From Phoebastria nigripes (Eukaryota; Chordata; Aves; Procellariiformes; Diomedeidae): 64,000 nucleotides of DNA. A program made the translations under genes and the position numbers. Where the stretch lies: contig JAYKAV010000444.1 in the NCBI GenBank assembly GCA_035582835.1, positions 618,027 through 682,026 of the forward strand, read 5' to 3'. Shown here piece after piece: positions 12,201 to 24,690 of the stretch. The stretch's first letter is position 1. The number at the start of each line of letters is the position of its first letter. The notes beneath the pieces are model-generated. The model was not told where the DNA came from and ran no database searches. It was given only the letters and a program-made list of their open reading frames with translations.

Positions 12201-15200
12201 TATAGAGTACCTGTGAGTTGTTTTGTGTGTGTTATTCTTAATATGTGATCACGGTGTTTGGTTTTATTTTCTTATTGTATGCAACTTTTAAGTCAGAGAG
12301 TAGTAGATAACATTGAATAGTTCCCAAAGCAAATGGAATACCTTTCCTGTATGAGACAAAGAATATTTATGTCGTGCTTTGCCATTGCTGCTTTTAACAC
12401 AACAGCATTGGTGAGTCTGTAGCTGCTTACATCTTCAAGCAGAAGCCCACAAAGATGTAGTTCAGTTGGGTCTATTCTGCCTATTCAGCTTAAGAATTAT
12501 AAGTCCAAAATCCTAGTGTTGTCCAGTTCTGCATGGATTTTTTTTCAGGAAGTGTTTTTATGCCTAACTGGCCCTCTTTTCTTTCTTTCCTCGCCCCCNC
12601 GCCCCCCCTTCCCTTCAACAGAATTTTTGCATGTGCTTCTGTGATGCTTTCCTCTTCATGAAGGCTGTGATTCACCTGGTTTCTGGGGGAGTAGGGTATT
12701 GGGGAAGGGAGAAGGGGTGAGGAGTAGGAGATGGTAACAGGGAGATAAATAATAATAAAAAATATCTCCTGGAAATTATATATATGATTCAGAAGTCTCC
12801 AATAAGAGGGTTTGAGCTGATATAAAGAAATCTTCAGCTCTTTTTAAGACAGACATGAGGTTAAAGTGTGGGGAGTATCCTGTTTGCCAGAGGAAGAAGG
12901 TTGGAGACTCTTGTTTGATCTCCCCTGCCATAAGCAGCGCTCTAGTGGGCAAAAAGTTACCAAAGTAGGGCTTTGGAGAGAAGGATTTTCTTCTGTCTCT
13001 GACACTGTTATGAATTACGACCTTAAGAAAGGCATTAAACCTGTTTTCCTTTACGTCTCCCCTCTTTGCCTGCTTCCTTTATTCGGACTATGAACTACTT
13101 ACAGAAGGGACTGTGTCTGATTGTGGCTGTGCTGTACATACGATGGGGCCATGGTGGCATGTGAGGGATGCTGGACACAGCAGCACTGGAGTGTCCTGCC
13201 TATGGGTCCTTTCACTTAGCCTCTGTGGCAGCGGTGTGGTGTATCCTGTGTACCTCCTCAGTAATANTCCTTTAATTTTTTTTCTTCATCATCTTAAGCT
13301 GCAAGCTGCTGGCTCAGAGGCCGTTGATCATTTCAGGAGTCTCAAACTGTTTTCCTTCCTTTGTCTTGCCATGCTTGTTTTTAATAATGGAAAACCTCTA
13401 AATAAAATGGAGGTACCGTTCCTTGATTGAGGATTATGAGACAGACTAAAGTTCAGAAGCCATTTAATTCCATTAGCCTGTAGGAAAACAACTCGAAACA
13501 AGTTTTCAGTTTTCTCTTCATTAGAGAGAGTAGATGAGTTATGAAAAGGAGTTGATAAGGTACTCCTTAAGCAGCTGTTGAGATGTAAATTTTGAAGCAA
13601 CAGACCTTTTTATCAGTAGTTTGGGTTAACAGACTGTTAACCCTGGTCTGTTTCAAAGTGATACTGAGCTGTTTTATTGTGAGGGGAAGTAGAATATGGT
13701 ATAAAACTGCTAGTTACATCTGTACGTTTAATGTCCCAGGTTTTTTGTTATTGTGGGCATCAGATGTCTTGTGCACCAGACATCTGGCGTGATAAGCAAA
13801 CCCCATCTTTTGTGTATAGACACATAGGTACACGTGGTAGAGTCCTGGAGTTACTAATATGCATCTTCTTGATGAGAAAAACAGTCACACACATCCTAAT
13901 TATTCCTGTTTGGAAAGCAATAAATATTAAGGTTGTCTAATATTTGTACAACTGCACCATCCAGAAGCTCTAATAAAGATTAAAAAGAGCCTCACGCTTC
14001 ATGCTAGAATGGCATTTCTGAAGGCCTGGGCATTGAGTACAGCTCATGAGAAAATCTGAGGCACTGGCTATTTGAGATTGTATTTGGATGCTAGAATTAA
14101 ATCAGAGAGAGAGGATACAGCCCAGAATTCCTGTGAGATGTGTGACGTTGTTCAAGTTGCATTCCTCAGCCAGTGTCTCTGTTTCTATGTAGCATTTGTA
14201 ATGTCGAGAGGAGAGTCTGGATAACTTGTTCAGGAGGTCTGGATGCCTCTGACCTACTAGGATGAACGTTGGAGACTTTCAGCTACCAGGTAAAGGTGTA
14301 ATTTTGTGATGACAATACCTACTTGGTGTCAGATACAACATGGTGACCTGTTATCATCATTGCATCGGACAGCAATTTTTGCAGGTCTGTTTAGAATTAG
14401 TTCCCTTATTTACACCCAGTGAAGAATCCGTCGGAAGGAGAGTAGAAATGAGCATCCCTATTGCCATCATTGGACGTTAGCCCAGTTTCTGAATTAAAAA
14501 CATATCCCATATGTGAGTTTAGGCATTGAACCTTGGCGTTTGGCCTTCAGTCATAATTCCCTGAATCCAGACAGCTCTCAAAAATTTGGGAAAAATTTAA
14601 CTGAAGATCTAATTCTGGATTCAAATTTCACTGCATATTAGATGCTCTCATAAGCTTTGCCAGTCTCTGAGCCACAGAAACAAAGCTGTGTTTTCCAAAT
14701 AAGATGCAACCAGTTGTTCTGCTGGAGTGGGATTGGAGTTATGAGAAGTATTTTCTAATGTCTAGAAGTAAGCCTTCCAAGGTAGAAACAGAGCACACTT
14801 GGAGCAATATGTTTACTGATAAGAAATTTCTGTTGTGCCTCCAAGTAAAAGGGTTGTGTGAAATAAGAAAAGGGCAGGTAGAACTTCTTAAGCCAGTTTT
14901 GCTGCCAAAACTAGTGCTTCCTAAAGCTGCACCCTCACTGTAAAATGATGAATAATGTACCATCTTTTGTAGTACTGATTTTGTTTGAAACAAAAAAGCA
15001 AGCATCTATATTAAAGGGCTCATCTTTTACAAGCCCTCAGTTCACCTTCAATACTTTAATAAGTACCACTAATAATGATTACAGTTGAAGAGATGCCATT
15101 ATGCCATATGCCCTTTCACTGGTCTCTAGGGAGTATTTGCAAGTACACAGAGATAAATGTAAGTTATTGCTATGATAATCAAACCATGTATGTCATATGA

Positions 15201-16244
15201 CACATAGAAATGATATACTATTTAATAAAAAAGCTTTCTTTATTTAATTAACCAACATTTCATTTAAAAACATGTATAGGCGTTTATCTTGTATNTAAGA
15301 TTAAATAAACATATGTGTCATGGAAAGGGCCAAAATTCTGTAAGCAGTAGCTGAAGATTACTTGATCAGATCTGGAGACCTCAAGAAAAGGTATCACTTT
15401 TTTTATATCCTCTCACATATTGTGCTTAAATGATCTTTCCCTTCTCCCTTTGCTTTACTGGGTACTAATCAGCTGTGTAATTGAATTGGCAACACTTTCA
15501 TTGCTTAGGTTATCAGTCCATATTTTTTACTAAATTCAGCCACCCTTATGTCTAAAAAATATATGAGCTTTTGAACGGAGAAATTCACAGCTGGAGATTT
15601 TCAATCACTCAGTAAATAACAGAGACAGTGGAATTAATTTCATTTCTTCTTCATGTTCTTGCTCCAGATTTTCTTTCTTTTCTAAAGATTTGTTTTAAAG
15701 TTTATAGTTTGCCTATTGAGAACACACATTTCTAAAGGATTTCAGTGGAAGGAAAAAATGCCATCAGTGTACTCTGCCTTCCCTGTTCAAGAAGTTATCC
15801 ATCTAAAATGTATCCTTTTTTTGTTTTGCCAGATTTCATCAGTTCAAGATACTTGCGGAATTTTCCACCTCCCCAACTACTCCTAAATATTTCCATAGCT
15901 GAAAAAGATAATTTTTCTGTAGCTAGCAGGAGGGTATACCTGCCTACCCCAGGCCAGAATATCCTCCTTAAAACAAGAAATCCCTAATGAAAGAACATCG
16001 GGTCCTAATCCTAGAGAGGGAAGAAGGAATCACTATGTGGCTAAAAATTAGATTCTAATTATGCATAAGCTGAATAAAGTAGGAATCGGTTAATTGACAC
16101 TGACACAAAGAATTGCAGAAAACAACCCAGGGCTAGCTCTTGCTGCATCCAGTTGATGGAAGGATTCTCACCCACTCAAATAGAAACAGCATCAAGCTCC
16201 AAATTACGCTAGCATTTTAGCTGCTGTTTGTTTGGTTTTTTGTG

Positions 16245-16266
16245 ATCTTTCTTTCTTTCTTTTCTC
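16245..16266. repeat. (CTTT)n short microsatellite
   Basis: GATCTTTCTTTCTTTCTTTTCTC, about five tetranucleotide units, in an otherwise ordinary intronic stretch. Confidence 0.7.
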
Positions 16267-16985
16267 TACTNCTGACAACCTAGCTGTCAGGAAACTAACC
16301 TGCTATTTAATCTAATGATGTGTTTACATTTATTAATCATTTTGAATATATATCTTCCTCTATGTGACATTCTTCCCTGTTGTATCCTCCCCCAGATCTA
16401 AGCTGGCAGCATTCAAAGTGATGAGTTATCTTTCTTCCTTTTTCACTTTAGAAAGTGGCACAGAAGTTAAAGCACTTCAAAGAGATTATTATCTCTCCAT
16501 AGCTATTGTATAATTAAACAACAACCTCCCCATACCAATGTACATTCTCCTTGATCTTTAAGTACAAAAACAAAAAGAAGAGGCATCTCCTATGTTTGTC
16601 TTATCTAACAGGTGAGCATTAGCTTTTCACCTTTCTGCTGTAAACTGGCTTGGCTTTGTTGGAAAGAAGCTGAACTAGGGCAAAAAGTTTTGCATGCTGC
16701 TTTAGGACACTACTAATATAATCTCTCTACCAATTGATTAAATTGTGCGGATGTGTGATTAATGATAGCTTGTTCAAATGTGACCTTTTAAATATAGGAC
16801 AGGATGTACGCAATGATTTGCAAGATTTAATGTGGAGTTTTAAGCTACGGACAAGGGGACGCTTTGCTTGTCCCCTTTTGCTCAGCATGTCTCAAATAGG
16901 TTTTAGTTGTAGCAAATTAGGTAGAGCTAGATGAAATGAGAGCCACCTCCGGCTGAATTATCCAACTTAAAACTGCTTTAGCATG

Positions 16986-16995
16986 CTATTTTTAG
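16986..16995. promoter_or_regulatory. Perfect MEF2-type motif
   Basis: CTATTTTTAG fits the MEF2 consensus YTAWWWWTAR exactly and is preceded by the palindrome AGCATGCT. MEF2 factors act in neurons, so an intronic site in a neuronal gene is plausible. A 10-base match alone occurs by chance at this scale. Confidence 0.25.
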
Positions 16996-19139
16996 ATTTA
17001 AATATTCCTGCTTCATGGTGGGAGATGCCAAAGTTAATCTGCTTATGAAGATTCAGACTTCTAAAGTTTCCACATGGGGTCTGTTCAAGAAGAAAATAGA
17101 TTTTCTGTTTTAGTGTTTTAAACAAATTTGACTTTGGATTTTTAATTTAGCTGGAGGAAGCAAATTGCTACCCAGGACCACATTTTGGTATGGTAGATAA
17201 ATCCTTAACCAAGCTAAATTTTCAAGCATGCAAACTCGCATTGTGCCACCGGTTTTGATGAAGCTACAGGATTTCTGCCATCAGCCAAGGAATTCGCTTC
17301 TCTGGAATCAGTCAGTGCAAGTGGTAGGAGAGGGGACAGGATGACATGGCACCAGACACTCCTTATTTTCAGCTGTTTCCACAAAAAAAGCCTGATCAAA
17401 GGTGTTTAAAAATCTCTCTCCTATTACTGTAAATGCCAGTAGACTGACTGTATAGAACAGTAAAAGTCAACTCAAATGAGACAGGTGACAGCATTTTACT
17501 TGGTTTCAGACTCACTGCAGTATAATTTCATGAAAGCATCTTCTAAAAGCTAGTTTATGTTTGAGCTCTAATTCATTGTTATATATAACATAATGATAAC
17601 TATTAGTGTTGCTGATCTATGGTAGAGGGCTGAATGTGCAAATAGCTTTTNCTATAGTCTGGAACTAAATGTTACGGGCCTGGCAGCAATCCCAGCTGGT
17701 TGGTTAAAGAAATGTGTCAAGGGATCACAGGAATATAGACATCAGTGGTGCGTTTGGAATTAAAGCTTGCTCTGAGCTCTTGATTCCTTTGCTCTCCTTA
17801 AAGATTTCCAGCACAGTGCGATGTGGATAACTCTTTTTAGCACAAAGAACCTGTCCAAGCAAGTGTCTGAAGTATGGTTTCAGATGAGTTTTCTCTAAGG
17901 AAAATACTTGTCTTTAAATCTTTTCAGCTCTAATTAGGCTCACATACCTACATTTCATGTCTGNGTGAGCTGTAATTGCTAACATTTGCACAGAGGAGCA
18001 AATGAGGAGCTGCCATGGCTGCTTTGTAAAATGCAAGCAAGCAGAATCCAGTGGTCAGGCCCAGTCAGTTTTAATGACTGAGTGACTGGTTCTTGTGAAA
18101 AAGGATGCAGCTCTGCTGCATTTGGAGCCTGCTTCAAATACATATACCTTCTTTACAGAACTGGGGATTGCAAACTCTTCTTCTCTGCAGGATTAGAGTG
18201 CTTTGTGGCAGCACTGCCAGGGGAAAAGGCTCCTGCAGGCCAGGAGAAGCTGGGGGAAGGGCTGGGCTGTGCTTGGGGGAGGAACTGCAGCCACAGGACA
18301 GAGGTGCCTTCACTTCCCTCCCAATCCATGAGGTAGCTATCAAAAGCTCAAGGCTAGGCTAGCAGCTTAGGATAACAGCTACAGAAATAAGGAAGGGAGG
18401 GAGGAGAAGTAGTCATAGCTGGCTGGGTAGAGGAGAACCAACTCATTTCTTGGCTCCAGTCCCGCTGTGCCCCAGTCCTGCCTGTCCTGCTGGTGCAGCA
18501 GGTAGGTGTGGGCGTGATGGAGTTGTCTTATCCCCCCTTTTCTTCTTCCCTTGAGGCAGTAGGAGTTGCTTGCTAATATGCCCATGGCAGAGAGGATGGA
18601 TCTTAGCTCATTATGCTGTCGATCCAAGCACAAAGGAGAATGCTTCATTTCTTCTGTTTGTGGGTTTGCTTGTTCTGAATGAATGGACTGAAATGATTCT
18701 TTCTGCAGATAATGGGTATGTGGGAGGTATACGTGTTTCTGTCTCTAGGCAATAGCTACCTTGCTTCTGGAATTGTTCTTTTGGCCTGATCTTTCACCTT
18801 GCNTGGCTATCAGTGTAAGTCAAGACGTAGTTTCAGAGATTGAATTATACTACTGAAATGTTACTGATGTGTTAAACTGGTGTGAAATCAGAGTCTAGCT
18901 ACTCATGTCAGCTCCCTGGGAGTAAGGAAGGAGCTGAATGCTTCATTCCAACAGAAGCAGTCACTGCATGCAAATCCAGTACCTTGTCTGAGACTTCAGC
19001 AAGGACTTCACTGTCCTCAGGTGAGGTATACGAATTTCTGCTAGTGAACCAAAACCACAAGTCTATTGCATCACCTTTTATTTACCAGAGTTGAAATGGA
19101 GTTTATTCTCTGGGGTTATTACTGTCACTCATTATTAAA

Positions 19140-19265
19140 GGTCTAATTAATGCTCTTGATTCTTTATTATTGGTTTAGAATTAATTTCTTATTTCCCACT
19201 TCATGAATGTTAGCTATGTAAAAATAAAGGCTTTAATTAATTGACTAACTTTTCCAATATGCATC
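19140..19265. promoter_or_regulatory. Candidate intronic element with TAATTA homeodomain cores
   Basis: TAATTA at 19144-19149 and 19234-19239, with further AATTAA and TTATTATTGG cores and a closing ATGCAT. Complexity is higher than that of a microsatellite. It may be an enhancer or simply AT-rich intron. Confidence 0.2.
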
Positions 19266-19457
19266 AGTTGTACTCCTTCCCACACATGTATCCAGAAGGG
19301 CAGAATAAAAGTGACATAGCGTAGAAGGAAGCAGAATGTCTAAGTTCAGGNCATTAAAGTGGTAATAATAAAGGCTTCACCAAATGGAAAATACCACCAG
19401 TCTGCTCCAAACTGTCTTGATCAACATTCAATTCATTTTTATTGTTTATAGTGTTAA

Positions 19458-19480
19458 TTTTTTTGGGGGGGGGGGGGGGG
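19458..19480. repeat. T7-G16 homopolymer junction
   Basis: Seven T bases followed by sixteen G bases. A G-run this long can form G-quadruplex structures and is hard to sequence, so its length is uncertain. Confidence 0.85.
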
Positions 19481-19644
19481 AATCCATATAAATTTAATTC
19501 ATAGCATGGTTGTTAAATTGTAAATAACTGAAACTGCTGAAGCTTTTCCTCTAATAAAATTGTAATTGGCCTTTTAAAGTAACTACACTAATAAATTCCC
19601 CTTCTCCCTCCTCCTCATACTGAACAAAGCAGAGATCATTAGGT

Positions 19645-19722
19645 GCCATAAGTCAGCGTCATTCCTTTAGTCCTGTGAAGTTTTGCTAGCCTACACCAGC
19701 TGAGAATCTGGCCCAAAGCAGG
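19645..19722. repeat. Ancient interspersed repeat, copy 5
   Basis: AAGTCAGCGTCATTCCTTTA, a middle block, then CTACACCAGCTGAGAATCTG followed by GCCC matches the frequent amniote string 'gatttacaccagctgaggatctggccc'. The same relic class is seen here in another segment. Confidence 0.5.
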
Positions 19723-21390
19723 GCTGAGACGAGGGAAGAGAAACATCACCTACAAGGTATTAGTGTATAGGATTGTTACTCTGGCTGAAGTCAATGCTTC
19801 GCCACTTACAGAGGAACACAACAGGGCATTAAAATTATTTATACTCATTGAGATGTTTTACACACGGTGATAGAAATTTGGAGTTAAAAATATGGTTCCA
19901 TTTTGCAGTTGCTGCTAGTTACATATTAAACTGATTTTATTAACATACTAAACAAATGATAGCTGTAATGCGCCACTTCTCAGTATGTCTTAAGTACCTA
20001 TGTGTTGCCTGTTGTTGTAGCACCTCTGCACCTTCTGATCCACAGTGTACCTGATCTCAACAGTGTGGTTGTAAAATGGGGAAAAAACCTAGATTCATCC
20101 CATTTTAGTCCCATGGCTTGAATCAGCAGAACTACATGTTTGAACTGGCTGGGCACCTGCTGTGGAAGGACAAGAGCCTCCAAAGGGTGAATACTTTTAT
20201 AATGATGATATGAATGATTGAGCCAGGCTGCTCAGGCAGAGTGTGGTGAAGCAGAGAGATGAATGGAGGTCTTCCAAATTCTGAATGGCCTGTGACTTTA
20301 GGAATATCCTCTCCTTCGCAGCACTCAGAGAGATTGTTCTGATGTTTTGTTCTTACTTCCTATGCCATCTCTGATAGCAGCCTTGCCTAGAGATCATTTC
20401 TTTCTTAAAATCACCTTGGATAAAGTAATTGTTTTGTGCACAAGAGTCACAAGAGTGCTTCAGGTTTCTCTCCTTACTACTGTCAATATATGTCTGGGGT
20501 TTGGATGTGAAGCCTCTCTCTTGGTGGTTGGTGTATTTCCAGGTCGCTTCATCTACAGATTCTGCATTAAATATTAAGGCTTGTATGTGCAACCTTTACA
20601 GTTTTGCATGTGTACAGAAGGTTTTATACANGGCAACACACATTTCCAAGTGCAGTGATCCCATTTTCTTGGGTTTGTACCTGCAGATTCGGTGTACCTT
20701 TGCATTCATACAGCAAGTATGTGATATTCTGGCAGCAATTTGCCCTGCACAGGAGTGTGGCAGAAGCCCCAGGGGCGAGCACGGTCCTGGAACTTGGCTC
20801 TGGTTTTGGATGCTGGGTTGTGCAAGCACATATCCATGTTCTTCCGCAGGATGCAGGGCAAGGCTCTCCCCCTTACTGCCAGCAGCCCCCCAGCCTCCAT
20901 AGTCCCTTTAATGTCTAGAGAAAGGAAGCCACCCAAGATGTCACTTAATGATACTGTCGTAGCTGCAGTCTCCCAGTTGTACATGGAGAACCATTGCTGC
21001 TGTTACGGACGTGGGAGTGTGTACACACACCAGAAATTGGCCCTTACATTGGTCAGATTGCAAGAAACCTGCTCAGGTGACTAATTATCCTGAGTCTGCA
21101 GGGTGGCTTGCTGATTCCCTGTAAATAGCACTTAGTCTAGTCTCAATCTATTAAAAGTGTATGACGATTAACATTTTTTTCCCAAGTATTTCATTTTGAC
21201 AGCACTACAAACGAAAGCACTTCTATGCATCTTTCTTTGCTGAATTATTTATTTGAATGTAGATATGAATCATTCTTTATTGCGGAATACAGTGTAGTCA
21301 GGTCCTAGTACTAAAACATCAGTGCTAATTAGCTGGAAATAAAATTGTCAAAAATACTTGATCCTAATTAGGGTCTTTTTTTATACACTG

Positions 21391-21475
21391 TGGACTTGAT
21401 CTTCCTCCCAAAGACTGTGTAAATCTGGAATACTTTCATTGACTCTAGTATGGTATTCATGCAAATAAGATTATA
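21391..21475. repeat. Ancient interspersed repeat, copy 4
   Basis: TGGACTTGATCTTCCTCCC, GTGTAAATCTGGAATACTTTC and ATTGACTCTAGTATGG keep the order 'gatctgattctcctctc...ggtgtaaatcaggagtaactccattgacttcaatgg'. It is clearly the same class as the copy at 61293-61386. Confidence 0.5.
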
Positions 21476-24400
21476 ACTTTATAGCTTGTTCTTAGGGTTA
21501 TTATATGCTGTCAGCTGAATAAGAAAGCAGTTCAAACTTTAAATTGTTTGATTAAGTAAAATCGGTCCACATGTTTCCTGCTGCATATCTAAAGCATAGA
21601 AATTTTAGCAGCTATGCAATTCAAGACATATATGTCTGACCATACTCTGAAAAATAACTACATACTCTTACCTATTTTACATTTGAATATGCATAGATAA
21701 TTAACTGACTCCTTTTTATATTAGCTGGAATTGTTCAATTCGTATGGCTAAAGTATTAGAGTTGATCTGCACGACAAGCGATGCTCAGTATTTAAAGTTA
21801 TTCAGGTCCTGTGAGATTTCCTCACATAGTTCATTTTACCATTCTGTCTCTTTCCCTTTGAAATCCATTATCTGTCTGTCTTTTTCTTACGTGAAGCTCA
21901 GCTACTTCTCGATGTAATTCCTCAGCTGTTCCCCATCCATTTGTACAATCTCCATGTTCATCAAAACACTCAATCCTATAATACTGCCTCAGCTTTGTGC
22001 TTCTGTCCCAAGAGTTTTCTAGAATAACCTTTTGAGGGTTGGGCCCNAAAACTAGATTTAACCAGATGTGAAATGGGTTGGATTTAGTATTTTACTGCGT
22101 GTCTTCACAATTGAGACAAAGTTTTGATTTGTATCTGAACCTTTTGAACTTTGAAATAGGTCACATTTAGTGAACTTGCAGGATCTCATTCCTGATAAGC
22201 AGGAATTTTTGAATCCTGAGTTGTCTCTCATTGACTCCTAGTGATCTGCCCGGGACCTCCAGAGGCATTTCTGCAATTCCTCCAGTCCAGGCTTTCTATG
22301 CTGTAGGCTATTCTCTCTAAGGTCCATGCCCCTGTACTTTATAAGTGTAAAGACAAAAAAAAGTGTATATTCTTTGTTTTCTGAAATGAAAGAACTTCAA
22401 AAATCATAACTGCATTTTATTAAGAGTTAAATTCAAATGCAGTTATGCCAAAACAACATGGTTGCAAACTGTTTATTTTTGCAGCTACATAAGTAGAAGC
22501 TAAAAATAGAAGACATTTTTTTACAGCAAATAATTGACATGTTATTTTTCTCCTTTATAAATTGCTTAAGGGGGTCTATGATTTTATTCATATATTTACA
22601 AATTTGTTATAACTGTTTGGATAATTCTGTAGCTAATACTTGAGCTGTTAAATAGTTTATAAACAATTCATTTTGAGGATTTTTAATTCAGAATTCAAGG
22701 GTTATCAGTAGCTGGTTTCCTGGATTCATGGCTAGCTCTGGGTTCTTGCTTTTTCATGGTCTGTAGGATAAGTATTGGGTCCCCGTGTGGGACCTTTAAA
22801 GGCAATTGCAGTAGAAAAGAAATAATAGTGACTTTAACAGGGCTGATTTAGCAGTGCAGCATATTACGTTTCTGGTATGACCATCCCACTTTGAATCTTG
22901 CTGTCTGGGAGTATTCTTTAATGTTTAGCCCTAAATTGAGCCAGGTCTGAACCGATCCCAGATCAGGGTGAAAGTACCCTGTTACCTCAGACATTTACTT
23001 GGGGATTTGCTCACCCCAGGATCTCTTAGGTTAGGTAAGAATAGAAACTGCTTTGCTGTTTAGCTGAGAATTAAATTAGAGAGGTCTTCTGAAGAAATGG
23101 ATCATTTCTTTTCCATATGGGTCCTGAATGAATACCCAGATGAGACTGTTTCCCTGTGCCAGCCTCCCTTGCTGTCCTGAGTTCTGCTTTATGGGGGCTT
23201 GAGCCTGGTTCTGTCCTGCTGCAGCCCATTAGCACAATCTGGAGAGGCCATCTAGGGAGTGCACAGATGTATAGTGACATCAATATTTCATATATTAATG
23301 AAATATGATCCAATAAATGGAGAGATTGCATTTATCACCTGAGGAGGCTGAGTAGGAAACAGGGGAGATGCCCAGGAAAGGACTGTTCAGTGTGCTTTAG
23401 GTTGTATCTCATTTCATTCCAGAAACTCCAACTCAGTCAATTCTGCTGCCTTTAAGATGACTGTAACGAGGGACGTAATGTCTCTGTGAATCACCCGAAA
23501 ATCTTTTAAAAGCTCTGTCACTATTCTTTCCCTTGAGATTAAAGACTAATCTTGGATATTTGCCATCTAGGAATCTACCCAATTACCTGAGGTTATATGC
23601 CGGTCAGTGAGAGATACTTTATGAAGGACAGGGGAATTGTTCTAGTGTTTGAAAAGTCAGTAATTGGGCACATCATTCCCCTGGAGATCAGTTTGAGGAG
23701 AAGGAGCTAGGAAGTCCTGGTGTCTTAACAGGAAACTCCTATTTCATGAGATGAGCCATCTCCTGAAGTGGGTCATCTCCCCACCCCTGGGACTTTGCCA
23801 CAAAGTGGCTGGGTTGCATGAGGACTTCGGACTGGGCAGAAGACAAGGCTCAAAGCGTGCATTGCTGCATCCAAGAAAGTCAGTGGCTGTTCATAGATCC
23901 AAAGGTATTTCCCCTAGTTATAAAGCAAAATTGCCTTTCTAGTCTAGTGAGTAAAAAGTGTAAGGATGCTATCAGCCCTTCCCCTCACAGAGACAGTCTA
24001 TTGCACTACTGCAGCAGCTCTGCAGCCCCATTTGCTTCAATGCTTTCCCTGCCTTTCCCAGGCTGCACTGAACTCTACTCCCTGACCAGCTCCCAACTCC
24101 TTCAGAGCATTTTAACTTGCAAAACATAGCTGCTCATATGGAGCAAGTACTTTTGTCATTCCTTGGACATCCATTCTCTCTGTTTGGCTTGTCTCATTGA
24201 TGTTGCTCACTGGCTAGTTCTCCTGGGTCTTGTATTGTGCAGACTGGAAGGAAGGGGTCTCATTTGTCCAAAAGCAAGATGAGGGCTGTGGCTTGTGTTT
24301 GCAGGCTTGAGTGAGTCTTCTTCCTGACCAGCTCAGGCCAGCAGTAATAGGAATGCTTCAAACCAGGATCACGCAGCTTCTGCCCATCCCTGGGCCAACA

Positions 24401-24581
24401 GCTCTTCAGGTTGACCTTGAAATAGAGATAGTTAAAGCACTGNATGTGCAGTAGCATTAGGAAGCCTTTAAAACCCCATGGCCTGGATCTGGCTTGCAGC
24501 TTATTGGTAGCCTGCACTTGCAGGCAGGGCTGATCTGAAGGCACACCCTGCTTATACTTGTTTAGCCAACATTACCAGGAA

Positions 24582-24690
24582 CATTATTATTCCCCAGTTT
24601 CTTTCCACTGATGAGGAAATATTTTATTAGTAACTCTCTATCCTAAGCAAAAGCAGCAAGGGAAGCCCACAGTGGAAGCCAAAATTCAGA
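24582..24690 (-). mobile_element. Probable degraded MIR SINE, reverse orientation
   Basis: ATTATTATTCCCCAGTTTC, then ACTGATGAGGAAAT, match the reverse complement of the MIR TTTCCTCATCTGTAAAATGGGGATAATAAT region. About 60 bases on, CACAGTGGAAGCCAAAATTCAG sits where the 'gtggcagagctgggattcgaac' part would be. The middle part is poorly preserved. Confidence 0.42.

Larger units (their letters stand above)
9747..19457 (+). other. NYAP2: Intronic DNA upstream of the NYAP2 exon, part 2
   Basis: Unique AT-rich sequence without a recognisable exon. Short CTTT repeats, a MEF2-type site near 17.0 kb and TAAT-rich stretches at 12.1 and 19.2 kb stand out. A modest GC-rich patch at about 18.2-18.35 kb gives overlapping chance frames on both strands. 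Confidence 0.55.

Noticed and set aside
20740..21084. 114-codon plus-strand frame with overlapping frames on both strands
   Set aside because: Four frames overlap here in different phases, a sign of low stop density rather than coding. No domain was recognised.
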